Below are positions 42,001 through 50,300 of a stretch of DNA of 64,000 nt, in pieces (the first letter of the stretch is position 1; each line of letters opens with the position of its first letter). Position numbers and translations under genes: made by a program. Under the pieces are notes generated by a model. It was not told the DNA's origin. It searched no databases and saw only the letters and a list, made by a program, of their open reading frames with translations. This DNA comes from Triplophysa rosa (lineage: Eukaryota; Chordata; Actinopteri; Cypriniformes; Nemacheilidae). The stretch lies in NCBI RefSeq assembly GCF_024868665.1, contig NC_079900.1:19812125-19876124 (forward strand). Direction: 5' to 3'.

Positions 42001-44250
42001 TCTCTATAGAAGACACTAGGGGGAGCTGTTGTGCATCTGCATATTGCATATTTTTGTGTATATATTGTAACTAAAGCATGGTAATACTTGTAAAATGTAC
42101 CACCACAACACAATCACTTTAAAAAAAACTAAAGCATATACCATCAAAATAACCTGCAGTATAATTTCATATTATTTCAGTGTGAAAACCAGTCTAACAA
42201 AATCTCATTAACATAGAAGTAAACTTTTATTGTAGTCTTGCAAGTGAGAAAAAACAGACTAGAAGTTTTTCTATGACTGATAGTATTTTAATGGTGTCTT
42301 CAATTCACTCCTGATCAATTGACTTAATTTACAAGTATTTGGCGGTTGTATTATTGACAGGTAAAAGCCTAAAAGTATGACCCAATTTTTTCCTATGTAT
42401 TTAAAAGAAAAAGAACATAGTCTTTATATTCAGAACAATATGGTCGTTTCAAAGCTGAATAAAAAATGTATGAGAATTAAAAGTCAAAGCTCTAAAACAG
42501 ACAATTAATCGTCATAATCGCAATGATTTACTAGACAATTAATCGTCAGACAAATTTCATAATCGTGACAGGCCTAACGATAACCGATCGTTATTGAACA
42601 TTGGAAGTCGATAACCGATATATTGGCCGATATACCGTACCTAAATATTAATATAACATTTTCTGAGACTTAAATTCTTTTTGTCTCCTGAAAATCATGT
42701 ACCAAGCCTACTTTACACTGGTTAAAGATTCTTTAACTTTTAAACTTTTCTGGTATAATGTTTATTTAATAAACAAATCAAAGATTTTCTTCCAGAGCAA
42801 CCCAGAAAGGTGTCCTCAATAGCCACAAGTCTAACAGGTCTCAAGACAGAAAGCATTCAGACAGCAGTCTGCTTCAAACAATATGCTTTTGTTCCTATAA
42901 TATACACGTTCATAAATATCTACATACTACAGTACATCAACAATGTTTTGCTAATAACAGTAAGTGAATGATCATGACAGAAAGATAGTACTGTACTGGA
43001 TTTTAACTGTGAGCAGCGCGCAGATGAAGTGGTTCAACTTGAGAAAATGACTAAACGAAATTTATCGACCATCTCTACTTTCCACCTGGACTGCCCGTAT
43101 TGACTACACACTGTCCAAGAAACGCAAGCCCATATGAATCCCTTTTAGCTTTCACTTCTGTTTAATACAGAGCTGAGACCCGTGTGATGTCACTTCTTTG
43201 GTCACCACAGACAGCCCTTAAAAACACACAAGACGGCACAAACATATGTACACAATGAAAAACTTTCTAGTGAAGTAAACACGGACTGGTTGACTGGTTG
43301 GTGTTTTTCTCAAATTAGGCCACAACTAATTAGGCTGGCGCAGTAGCCTAGAAGATGTAAAGGGGACAGGGCACAGAGGCCTAGAGTGAGACAGCAATGA
43401 GGTCAGAAAATCTCCTCCCACTTTTGCCTAACGCCCCATTTACATACAGTACTGCATGCATGTGCAGATGTCAGTCAAATCTGTCTGTGGCTGAAAAACA
43501 CGGGAACTTGTGTATAGGGGACATTGAGGAGAAATGAAATCGAACTGACTGAAAATTTCGAGGTCAGAACAAGAGTCTGACTGTTTAACGCTAATAAAAA
43601 GTGTCGCCTATAAACTCAACTTTTACCACGTTTTATTGTTGAAATCCCAAGACTGTTTGCTGGACCTCTTAAATGCATCAACAACAAACACAAAAACAGG
43701 GAGTATAACCATTTATTCAAGACAAACCAGCAGAGTAAACTGTCTTATTCAAACAGGTAAACAAGGGCATTATCAGAACAGCTTGAGACCGAGTGCTGTA
43801 ACTTTGAATAAACAGGTATCATAAAAACATTAAAAAGTCACCAATTAGCTAAACTGAAGTTAAACAGTAAATTGAATTGAATAATATTTATTCATTAACT
43901 TGTCGCTATAAAAAACGAGTGCAGATGGAAATTAGGGCAGTAGGGAGAGATTAACGGCGACGCTGCTGTCGCAATGATACTGTTGAATTTCGTATTAAAG
44001 TTGATGTTTATTTCAATCGTGATTATGCGACTGCAACTAAGACTTTCGAAAAACCATCTGTTTAACAAACTGCAAAAAAAACGATTGTGTGCTTTTTTTT
44101 GTTATGTCCTGTAATGTTATGTCCGCATATATTCAGCTGCATAAAACGCATTTATTGTAGTCGAAAGATAAATATCTAACAACATAAACAGAGCGATTAG
44201 AGGATGAGTTTCTTCTCCTAACTTACCCAAAGCTCTGTTCCCCAATCCAT
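17862..44250 (-). CDS. trip10: trip10 (CIP4), F-BAR / HR1 / SH3 adaptor; 15 coding exons
   Basis: Fifteen exons join in frame with GT-AG introns into 1752 bp (583 residues). The protein starts with the CIP4-family signature MDWGTELW and carries an F-BAR domain (about residues 1-265), a basic/proline-serine linker (about 320-381), an HR1 Rho-binding coiled coil (about 386-462), an acidic stretch ([13 protein letters not shown]) and a C-terminal SH3 domain (about 522-583). Family knowledge: CIP4 binds and tubulates PIP2-rich membrane, binds GTP-Cdc42 through HR1 and recruits N-WASP and dynamin through SH3, acting at the cell cortex and endocytic sites. TRIP10 rather than FNBP1 or FNBP1L is favoured by the short linker motif [13 protein letters not shown] and the [21 protein letters not shown] segment, which match human TRIP10 best from memory. 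Length is close to human (about 600). Intron 1 is 11.4 kb. Which teleost paralogue (a or b) cannot be told. Confidence 0.95.
18094..18218 (-). CDS. trip10: trip10 exon 14 (acidic linker, SH3 start)
   Basis: Encodes [40 protein letters not shown], that is the acidic IYTEFDEDF motif and the ALY motif opening the SH3 fold. Acceptor TTTCAG, donor GTACAA, ends in phase 1. Confidence 0.95.
18286..18374 (-). CDS. trip10: trip10 exon 13 (HR1 to SH3 linker)
   Basis: Opens [20 protein letters not shown], which aligns with AWLAEAESRV...RGDSLSRHA in human and so fixes both the acceptor (TCATAG) and the phase. Continues NNNGAHNHN. Donor GTCGGT, ends in phase 2. Confidence 0.85.
18458..18590 (-). CDS. trip10: trip10 exon 12 (HR1, second half)
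   Basis: Encodes [20 protein letters not shown] and [14 protein letters not shown], the signature HR1 segment ([17 protein letters not shown]). The donor is GTTTCC, which lacks the usual purine-AGT extension, but the alignment and frame leave no better one. Confidence 0.93.
18801..18910 (-). CDS. trip10: trip10 exon 11 (HR1, first half)
   Basis: Encodes [19 protein letters not shown] and [17 protein letters not shown], the start of the HR1/REM coiled coil that binds Cdc42-GTP in this family. Acceptor TCCTCAG, donor GTGAGC, ends in phase 2. Confidence 0.93.
18959..19117. mobile_element. 159-bp CpG-rich MITE in a trip10 intron
   Basis: Inverted ends TAACACCGCGTCTACACCGG and CCGGTGTGGACACGGTGTTA surround GCGCGATGCGACA and its near inverse TGTCGCGATGCG. 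Very CpG-rich against an A/T-rich intron. Confidence 0.65.
19454..19725 (+). repeat. TTAA-AGGGATAGTTCACC family copy
   Basis: Begins TTAAAGGGATAG, contains CATTTATTCACCATCATGTC and CATACAGGTTTGAAGTGACA, and ends GGTCCCTTTA. Right TTAA has mutated. Intronic to trip10. Confidence 0.75.
20519..20683 (-). CDS. trip10: trip10 exon 10 (proline-rich linker)
   Basis: Fifty-five codons, Pro/Ser-rich, with [13 protein letters not shown] and [16 protein letters not shown], aligning to human NGPPSPRSGRDPLA. The acceptor (GTCCCAG) was chosen because it alone keeps phase 0; a second AG 18 bp inside would shift the frame. Confidence 0.88.
21981..22083. mobile_element. 103-bp MITE
   Basis: 33 bp inverted ends, left TCCGGTTGCAAGAAACCCCT and right the inverse AGGGGTTTCTTGCAACCGGA, with few mismatches. 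Intronic to trip10. Confidence 0.65.
23685..23865. mobile_element. 181-bp TA-flanked MITE
   Basis: CCCTGCTGGA and TCCAGCAGGG form the ends and TA flanks both, suggesting a Tc1/mariner-type target. Located 57 bp from trip10 exon 9. Confidence 0.55.
23922..24110 (-). CDS. trip10: trip10 exon 9 (F-BAR end and linker)
   Basis: Sixty-three codons with [20 protein letters not shown] and the SSDSSLGTP linker motif. Ends in the basic RLFNKKTK that precedes the proline-rich linker. Acceptor TATTCAG, donor GTAGGC. Confidence 0.95.
24194..24340 (-). CDS. trip10: trip10 exon 8 (F-BAR, last helices)
   Basis: Forty-nine codons with [17 protein letters not shown] and [10 protein letters not shown], the end of the F-BAR core. 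Acceptor CAACAG, donor GTGAGT, phase 0. Confidence 0.95.
24457..24585 (-). CDS. trip10: trip10 exon 7 (F-BAR)
   Basis: Forty-three codons, [20 protein letters not shown] through [14 protein letters not shown], matching the human HMAEESKNEYAAQL and FYFSQMPQIF segment. Donor GTAAGC, phase 0. Confidence 0.95.
24770..24874 (-). CDS. trip10: trip10 exon 6 (F-BAR)
   Basis: Thirty-five codons with [20 protein letters not shown] and [13 protein letters not shown], the conserved F-BAR stretch. Donor GTACGT, phase 0 on both sides. Confidence 0.95.
25558..25839 (+). repeat. TTAA-AGGGATAGTTCACC family copy
   Basis: TTAAAGGGATAATTCACC at the left, GGTTGAACTGTCTCTTTAAG at the right, TTAA on both sides. 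The interior matches the other copies (CCTCGCCTCATCTTAAACC, ACATGAGGATG). Confidence 0.8.
26149..26211 (-). CDS. trip10: trip10 exon 5 (F-BAR)
   Basis: Twenty-one codons beginning [19 protein letters not shown], the segment that follows the KQERK motif in CIP4 proteins. Acceptor TGTGCAG, donor GTAAGT, phase 0 on both sides. Confidence 0.94.
26701..26943. mobile_element. MITE-like inverted repeat
   Basis: GCCATCTTGGGAGGAT and ATCCTCCCAAGATGGC (perfect 16 bp) are 211 bp apart, with GTTGCATGTTGC and GCAACATTC further out. Intronic to trip10. Confidence 0.55.
28332..28479 (-). CDS. trip10: trip10 exon 4 (F-BAR)
   Basis: Encodes [20 protein letters not shown] and the ELIAENM / [15 protein letters not shown] helices of the F-BAR. 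Acceptor TTTTTAG, donor GTGAGA, ends in phase 0. A TTAA-flanked DNA element lies about 100 bp upstream. Confidence 0.95.
28576..28967 (+). repeat. TTAA-AGGGATAGTTCACC family copy
   Basis: 392 bp bounded by TTAA (28576-28579 and 28964-28967), with inverse ends AGGGATAATTCACC and GGGTAATTATCCCT and an internal CCTACTATGGTAGTC palindrome. Lies 97 bp upstream of trip10 exon 4. Confidence 0.8.
29499..29555 (-). CDS. trip10: trip10 exon 3 (57 bp F-BAR micro-exon)
   Basis: Short exon found by looking for the residues that must follow the split Arg of exon 2. It encodes [18 protein letters not shown], equivalent to SLVKKYLPKR in human. Acceptor TTTCTAG, donor GTAATG; enters in phase 2, leaves in phase 2, and both neighbours fit. 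Confidence 0.9.
30005..31130. mobile_element. hAT-type element with 8-bp TSD
   Basis: Starts TAGGGTTGGGTACCGAAACC and ends AACGATACCAAATCCTA, flanked by CATATAAA and CATATAAC. It contains a fragment of a PIF/Harbinger-like transposase that does not belong to its own superfamily. Confidence 0.7.
30435..30632 (+). pseudogene. PIF/Harbinger-like transposase fragment
   Basis: In one frame with an internal TGA stop: [20 protein letters not shown], then after the stop [20 protein letters not shown] and [17 protein letters not shown]. The RYWVHP...EFN.L..EL...CFHRYFRM pattern is the N-terminal part of Harbinger transposases. Truncated and non-functional. Confidence 0.6.
32349..32379. repeat. CT microsatellite
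   Basis: Interrupted (CT)n run in trip10 intron 2's flank. Simple sequence, no further signal. Confidence 0.8.
32696..32811 (-). CDS. trip10: trip10 exon 2 (F-BAR, first helix)
   Basis: Acceptor CTGCAG, then [16 protein letters not shown] and [19 protein letters not shown], the FCH motif that opens every F-BAR of this family. Ends in phase 2 (CG) at a GTGAGT donor. Confidence 0.95.
33223..34270. mobile_element. DNA transposon inserted in the SINE
   Basis: Perfect 12 bp inverted ends CAGGGTTCGTAC / GTACGAACCCTG. The flanks CGTGTG (33217-33222 and 34271-34276) are a 6-bp duplication, confirmed by comparing with the intact SINE at 53757-54030. Contains a broken transposase. Confidence 0.75.
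33270..33884 (-). pseudogene. broken hAT-like transposase
   Basis: Reads [20 protein letters not shown], then [30 protein letters not shown] and [12 protein letters not shown], an in-frame TAG, and continues [20 protein letters not shown] then GSEFMGHEF. It resembles BED-finger/hAT transposase-derived proteins repeated in fish genomes. It stops shortly after GSEFMGH, so the element is an internal deletion derivative. Confidence 0.6.
34430..34512 (-). repeat. tRNA-derived SINE head (tRNA-like pseudogene)
   Basis: Minus strand TCCTGTGGCTCAGTGGTTAG has an A-box-like TGGCTCAGTGG and later a B-box GGTTCGATCCC. The acceptor ends do not pair, and the T-stem is mismatched, so it is a SINE head rather than a working tRNA. 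Confidence 0.65.
34587..35181. mobile_element. TTAA-flanked DNA element (AGGGGTCATATG family), copy 2
   Basis: TTAA-AGGGGTCATATGGTGC at the left and TTCATTTGACCCCT-TTAA at the right. Inverted relative to 12946-13481, sharing AACACGTGTTTTTCTGTGTC-like and GCCCATGCATGTATTAGACA blocks. Confidence 0.75.
36134..36230 (+). repeat. teleost SINE fragment
   Basis: Contains CATTTACTCATTTGGCAGAT and TTTTATCCAAAGCGACTTAC, a block I recognise as recurring in many fish SINE/LINE tails. Confidence 0.6.
36235..36815. mobile_element. 581-bp MITE
   Basis: Inverted ends CAGGGTTTTTCCTG and CAGGAAAAAACCCTG, with GGCGGCCGCCTCCGTCA inside. TACAG flanks both ends (36230-36234 and 36816-36820). The frames inside are not gene-like. 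Confidence 0.65.
37956..38230. mobile_element. hAT-type MITE with 8-bp TSD
   Basis: TAGGGCTGTCAAACAATTAT to AATCGTTTGACAGCCCTA, flanked by AATCGATT and AATCGCTT (7 of 8). Intronic to trip10. Confidence 0.75.
39678..39805. mobile_element. 128-bp MITE
   Basis: Perfect 18 bp inverted ends TAAAACTATAGTTACCAT, preceded by a (TA)n run at 39660-39676. Intronic to trip10. Confidence 0.6.
39993..40575 (-). pseudogene. L2-like LINE 3' fragment
   Basis: Minus-strand frame with [20 protein letters not shown] then YLSDLIKPY, and a tail with AAAGTGCTTTATAAATAAAC-like bases. Degenerate and frameshifted. Intronic to trip10. Confidence 0.7.
40740..41045. repeat. dispersed repeat related to 5605-5935
   Basis: Shares ordered blocks with 5605-5935. 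A block with GTTGTCGTCTCCTGTAAACT near 39960 may be the opposite end of the same element, with the L2 fragment in between. Confidence 0.45.
41891..42650. mobile_element. hAT-like element fragment hosting a younger hAT
   Basis: Starts TAGGGATGCACCGATATG and resumes after the insertion as CCGATCGTTATTGAACATTG and CGATAACCGATATATTGGCC. Right end not found. Confidence 0.5.
41933..42576. mobile_element. hAT-type MITE with perfect 8-bp TSD
   Basis: TAGGGCTGTTACGATTATTA to ATAATCGTGACAGGCCTA, flanked exactly by ACGATAAC on both sides (41925-41932, 42577-42584). 644 bp, non-coding. Confidence 0.85.
44227..44250 (-). CDS. trip10: trip10 exon 1 (start codon)
   Basis: Eight codons, MDWGTELW, followed by a consensus GTAAGT donor, phase 0. 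The motif is the invariant N-terminus of CIP4/FBP17/TOCA-1 proteins and fixes the start. The exon is separated from exon 2 by 11.4 kb. Confidence 0.93.
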
Positions 44251-44488
44251 GTTCAGCTCTTCGTGTCCCTCCACTGTCTGAAAAGTTATCCCAGATCACG
44301 AGTAACAGATGTTTAAAGTATCAAAGAAATCGAGTCATTTCTTTTGTCCACATTCACGCGCGATACAGAATGAGTATAAACAGCAGTCATCGGTATGAGC
44401 TACTTTAAACTGGCGAACATAATTTCTGTTGCAAAGCGCGAGGGATCAACTGGATCGCGCTGCCGCGTCACTCCCAGATCTCTCGTTC
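44251..44488 (-). promoter_or_regulatory. probable trip10 promoter and 5' UTR region
   Basis: The 240 bp directly upstream of the trip10 ATG are richer in CpG than their surroundings (44350-44485 has GCGCGCGAT, GATCGCGCTG and CCGCGTCAC) and end abruptly at a TTAA-flanked repeat. I see no convincing TATA box. The placement follows only from position and composition. Confidence 0.3.
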
Positions 44489-44857
44489 TTAAAGGGATAG
44501 TTCACCTAAGAATTTCAATTCTGTCATCATTTACTCACCCTCGTGTAATTTCATGCCTGTATCAATTGCTTGGTTCTGATGAACACAGAGAACGATATTT
44601 GGATATCTGCCCCAGAACTGTTTGTTTTCCTAAATTATATACATATTTCATTTTGTGTTCAATAAAACAAAAAACAAACAACATTTTTTTTCCTACTATG
44701 GTAGTGGATGCTGTCCCAGAACTGAAAATTGCTGTCAATCTTTCAAATATCTTTCTTTGTGTTCATCGGAACAAAAGAAATGTATACAGGTTTGAAACGA
44801 TCTGAGGGTGAGTAGACGATGACAGCATTTTCATTTTTGTGTGGAGTATCCCTTTAA
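44489..44857 (+). repeat. TTAA-AGGGATAGTTCACC family copy
   Basis: TTAAAGGGATAGTTCACC to GGAGTATCCCTTTAA, TTAA at both ends, with CATTTACTCACCCTCGTG inside. It abuts the CpG-rich sequence upstream of trip10 exon 1. Confidence 0.85.
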
Positions 44858-45130
44858 AGGAGCCGCCGGCTCGAGCTCTTCAGAGAGCTGTGCGTACATG
44901 TACAGGAGGCAGTGAGAAAACGTGTACAAAAACAAAGGGCAGGACTTTTATTAAAATATTAACAAAACACGTAAATAATGATTAACAGTGCTTGTCATGT
45001 TGAAAATGTTTTTCATCGTAGTTATTATTCAGAAGAAAGCAATGTGTTATACATAAAGTAATGAACTGTAAGTGTAATCATATAACAAACACATGAGCAA
45101 TTTTATCTTTTCTTTTAGTTGTCTAAACCC

Positions 45131-45490
45131 TTAAAGGTCCAGTGTATAATTTTTGGAGGCTCTATTCACAGAAATGCAATATAATATGCATAACAGACCT
45201 TACATAATGAAGCGTTATGTTTTTATTACCTTAAAATGAGCTATTTCTATCTACATACACTGCGGGATCCCTTACATGGAATTCGCCATGTTGTTTCTAC
45301 AGTAGCCCTAAATGGACAAACTGCTCTACAGGGCACGTTTCGTAAATACGTTATCTCCTGCAGCAAAGAAGCGAAAACGTGACGACATCTTGTGTCAGCC
45401 GCCGCAGTGCTTAGAAAGGGAGGGGTGGGGTGAGAAGTTGGTTGCAATTCGCAACCTCACCGCCGCTAAACTTCAAACACTGGACCTTTA
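45131..45490. mobile_element. TTAA-type element (AGGTCCAGTGT family)
   Basis: TTAAAGGTCCAGTGTATAAT at the left, ACACTGGACCTTTA at the right. A relative in inverse orientation lies at 1042-1275 (TTAGGGCTACTGTAGAAACA, CATAACGCTTTACTTTGTA). The adjacent LINE begins exactly at its right edge. Confidence 0.7.
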
Positions 45491-46965
45491 TTTATTTATT
45501 TATTTGTATCTCCATTGGATCTTCCTGGGGTCCCAACAGGTATAAAATACAAAACTACATCAAACAACAACAATAAACAATAAACATCAAGTCAATAAAA
45601 GTCAAGTCAATAAAAGATAATTTTTTTTAAAACTATCCATTTGTAAAACATTGTGTCATTAAATATTCCTTTAAGGATTTTTAAACCTTAAAAAATATAA
45701 AAAAAATATGTAATATATGATGGTTAATCATTCCATATTTTCATTCCTCTATATATTACAGTTCGTTGCCTTGCATTGGTTTTTGAAAGAGGAAGTAAAA
45801 AACATCCTTTTGATGCATGCCTATATATAAGTTGACAATGCAGGACATTAGCAATTCTAGACACAGAAATATTTCTTACAAAACAAAGCATGGACATAAT
45901 CATCCTATCCTTCACCAATTACCAACCTAAAGTCCTATGCATTCCATTTATATTAGCCCTTCGATTACAATTTAAGATGAGTCGTGCAGCTCTGTTCTGG
46001 ACTAATTGTAGCTTATTAAAATCTTTACTTGCTGCACTTGACCACACTACTGGACAATTATCTAAATGACTAAGAACCATTGTTTGTACGATTTGAGCAA
46101 TGCACTGTTGTGGTAAAAATGTTGTGCATCTCTTAATAACTGACACACCTCTTCCCACTTCAACCTGCTGTCTAATGTCACTTTGATAAGTCTTATTTCC
46201 TCTACCTGTTCAATTTGCACATTATTCACGGACACTTTTAACTGTGGTTTGAGTTTACATTTTGAATTTGAACCAAACACAATACCTTTTGCTTTTGTCA
46301 CATTTAAAACTAATTTATTCTTCCACACCCAATTTGTAACCAATTGTAATTCCTTATTCAAAACAGTAGACAACTGCTCATTTGATGTTGCTGATAAATA
46401 TAATGTTGTATCATTGGCACACATAACTATCTTTGCACACTTTAAAACAAAAGAAAGATCATTGGTAAAAATTGAAAATAATAATGGTCCCAAACAACTT
46501 CCTTGAGGCACACCCCTTTGCAATTCTTTCACATCTGAATAACTTCCATTATAAAATATGCATCGTTCCCTATTAGACAGGTAACTTTTAAACCACTGTA
46601 TTATACGAGAAGTAAATTTCTAACATTTCAGTTTTCCAGCAATAATTTATGATCCATTACATCAAATGCTGAGCTAAAATCTAACAATACTGCTCCTACT
46701 AAATTATTATCATCAATCTGTGCCCAACAATCGTCTGTCATCTGTGTTAATGGTGTTCATGTTAAGTGTCCCTCTCGATATGCATGCTAAAATCAGAGAG
46801 TAAACTATTCTCATTAAAAAAGGATTGAATTTGCTCACAAACTATTGTTTCCGGTATTTTGCTCAGAACTGGTAATAGATTTATTGGTCGACTATTTGCA
46901 CCATTAAGTCCTAAGTTGCATTTTTCAACAGGTTCTGCCAAAAGCTGACTACTAATTTAACAAGG
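45490..46965 (-). pseudogene. decayed non-LTR retrotransposon (LINE) reverse transcriptase
   Basis: Minus-strand pieces in several frames: AVLLDFSSAFDVMDHKLLLE, RGVPQGSCLGPLLFSIFTND with the catalytic YADD altered to CAND, then SHLDNCPVVWSSAASKDFNK and LQLVQNRAARLILNC, finally YRGMKIWND. A short (AAAT)n-like tail ends it at 45490. Jockey/CR1-like; Rex1 is possible but I cannot decide. Confidence 0.8.
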
Positions 46966-47011
46966 CGACCGTCCAATTTATCCATCCACCTTTAAGAAAG
47001 TTAAACATGGT

Positions 47012-47017
47012 TTTATT
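47012..47017 (-). terminator. candidate polyadenylation signal of the ICAM-like gene
   Basis: AATAAA on the minus strand about 130 nt after the stop codon, just before the LINE remnant begins. Position is right, but the hexamer alone is weak evidence. Confidence 0.4.
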
Positions 47018-47148
47018 AATAAAAGTGTAGAGGTAGGCTAACCATGTTTCTTAGCACACTGATGACCATATATACATTATAAAACCACAGCTTTTGTTTC
47101 TTTGTTTTACTTTACTCAAGATGTTGATGCTGTAAGGATAACACTTCA

Positions 47149-47312
47149 TCATCTGTTGCTTAATGACCTCAGTTCCTGGTCTGTCTGTATTTGATACCGT
47201 CCACTTGATTTTCTCTTTCTCCACACGTACAGACAGAGTAAAATAATCAATATCAGCGCAATGAGGACAAATAAAATGTAGACTGCAAAAATGTGTCTGG
47301 GAGAGCTGTTTT
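47149..47312 (-). CDS. ICAM-like gene exon 9 (TM helix and cytoplasmic tail)
   Basis: Encodes a short stalk, the hydrophobic run [19 protein letters not shown] followed by CLYVW, a basic stop-transfer RKRK and a tail ending in LRSLSNR before TGA. No ITAM or ITIM is visible; a single tyrosine occurs in GRYQIQ. Confidence 0.88.
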
Positions 47313-50300
47313 CTGAAAAGGAAAAGGAATGTTTGATAAATGTTATTGTCATTTGCTTGTGGTATAAGGTACAATTTTTTTAACAATTTAAGCACCAAAC
47401 ATAAACGTGCTTTCTGTCATTCACAAATTGAGAATTTGTCACAATATCATTGTCTATTTTCACAGTTCTAGATCTAACCTTTTATCTCCACAGAGAAGGT
47501 CTTACTGTTGTGTCCAAATCTATTCGTGGCACTACATATGTACTCCCCAGAATCGGTAGACGTGGCTTTCAGGATGTTTATGGTGACGTGGCGCCCCCCA
47601 GTGGAGATGTTCGCGTTTTTAAAGCTCCACCACATGTGAGGTTCAGGGTTACCAGAGGAGCTGCAATTCAGGGTTATATTGCCGTCTGCTACCACCTCAA
47701 TGTTTCCGTTTATGGGGTCAAATACTGGAGCATCTGTGTTAAAGGATTAAAACGAATGAGAATAAATTCGACTAAAGGCGCAAAGAGAATGTGACAGTGC
47801 GTGAAAAATTAAAGATTTTTTTGAAGAACAAAAACGTACACAGAATGTTGATTTGTAATGGATGATATACTGATCCATATTTGTTACTTGCAGTTAAATT
47901 ATACAAGGCACTATCATTCCAGCTGGGAGAATATGGAAACGGGATCAGTTTTCCATTTTTGTAGAGGGAGATACCAGGCTCTGGAACACCATCAACTGAA
48001 CAAGGAAGTTTAAAGAGCGTTCTCTCTTGTATTTGGAAGCTTTCATTGCAGTTTAATCCGGGGGGGTCTATATAGGCGAGAAAACAATCTTTGATATCAA
48101 ATTGGACCAAATAAAGACAGATAACAAAAGATTGGGTTTTAACAACAGTCGCTCAAAAAGTCTGATACTGACACTCTACTGTGATGTTTATGATACAGCT
48201 GGATGCACCATGTTCATTGCTGGCAGTGATTTTATACTCGCCCGAGTCGTATTTGTCAAGAAATATAGAAGCGTTGAGAGATGATGATCCACGGCTCCAT
48301 GAGATGTTTGCTGAAGGGTTAGCCACAATGGAATAATAACTTGTGGGATATAAACTCAGTGTGCTTTCGATCTTTGGTGCCCAGTGATTACAAAAATATA
48401 TTTGTGGTTTATCTAAGAAAAAAGAACATGAGATTATTACTTCAAAATTTTTTTGAAAAGTTTCTTGTTCCTACTTTAAGTGTGTAACATTTGTTGATCT
48501 CTTACAGTATACAACGATGTTAAGAGGTTCTGATGTCACTGCTGGAGGAGGTTGAGGTCCTTCTGCTCCCAGTTCCAGCTCTGCTTCACATCTGTACTGA
48601 ACTCCATCATCACTTCTGTCTGCAGTGATCTGAAGTATAGGTGTTGTATTCACTGGTGTCTTGATGGGGTCTGTGAAGGTCTCTTTATGCATCAGAGTCT
48701 CTCCTTTATACCATTTCACAGTGAGATTCTGAACAGGAGCCACATTCACAACATCACACTGAAGTTTATATGTGGAGAATTCATTCATCGGTCCTGTGTG
48801 ATCAGCTGTGTTGATGGACACGCTCTCTGGAGTCTCTGTGAAGCAAGATTTGAACCACAAATCATGTAGATATTATATTCTGAGAATAAAAATCACATTA
48901 ATGACAAGGAAAATGACAAGGAAACTTACTGTAAATAGTGATTGGAAGATTACTTCCACATTGTGTCCTGTCATAGTTGATATAGCAGATTGGCTTTATG
49001 TCCCATTCTCTGAGGCTCGACACTCTCCAGGTGATCAGATTCTGCTCTCTGTTCGTGGGTACTGGTCCCTCACTGGCTTCCCACCCGATCCCTTTATGTG
49101 TGATATTAGTGCTGCAGTTCACTGAAACAGAGCCGCCGTACCTCACAACAACTCGCTGTGGGTTGAACTGAAGTATACCTGATGGTCAAGAGTAGCGTAT
49201 GATTTCAATCAATGGATTTTTAGAAAAAATTAAGGCAAGGTTTGCCTTCTGTGTAGAGTTTTACACAAAGCATGTATTTTAGAGTGTATGGCATATTCCA
49301 TAAATTCATTACACTTTGAAATGTCATTAACCAAACAGTTCTCATCCCCCATTTAAACACTATGGGAGTCAATGGGGGATGAGATCTGTTTGGTTAATGA
49401 CATTCTTCTAAACATCTTTCTTTGTGTTAAGCAGAACAATGAAATGTATACAGGTTTGAAACAACTTGAGGGTGAGTAAATGATGACAGAATTTTCATTT
49501 TGGGGTGGACTATCCCTTTAAAGCACTGGAGGCACTGTAGAAACCCATTTTTGTGAAAGCTACTATATAAGATAAACCTTTGTCTCAATTTCACACTAAA
49601 CATAAACTAGCAAAACGTATGTCTGTATGCTTGCCAAATGGGTATTTTAGTCTCAGGAGTCCTGACCTTCAATATTTTTTTAAATGCAAATCTATAACCT
49701 GATTTTCACCAAAATGTAACTGCATGTAATGTAATTTATTATAATTGTGACACAAAAAACCCCCCCACAATTTTGACACTTTCGACCACAATCAGAGAAG
49801 TCAATCAAATACTATAATTTCATTTGTCAATTCTTAAAGAAACCGTAGTCTTGACCGATTAACATCGTACGAATTTATACAAATGAAATTAGCCACCTCA
49901 TAAAATAATTACGAATTTCCGTGAGATCAGGCTGAAACACCAAAGAAAAGAAAAAAATGTATATTATTAAAATAATAATTACCACATTATTTAATTAATA
50001 TATATTTTGTTTGACTTCTTGAGGTTATCAATCATTGTTTTCCAAAGATTGAACATCCCCTTTTATTTGTTATCAAAGATGCAGAGTAATTGTTTGCAAG
50101 GCTGGTCAGTTGTCAGGACATTAAAATCCCCAAAAAGTGTTTGTTGCTACACTGTAAATTTATAAAAATCATGCTCTAATTAAACAGATTAATTAATGTA
50201 CACTTAATTTAAAGATGGTCTTTTATTTAAAGTCCAAATATTTCAAGTTGTAACTTTTGATTGATTTAATTACACTTTTTTTCTCATATATGATTTCCAA

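Noticed and set aside
47450..47794. 114-codon plus-strand frame
   Set aside because: Antisense shadow of the D5 Ig exon.
48930..49178. D1b as the first exon of a separate second ICAM gene
   Set aside because: No signal exon or promoter was recognised between 49178 and 57942, and phases allow direct splicing from D2a; still not excluded.
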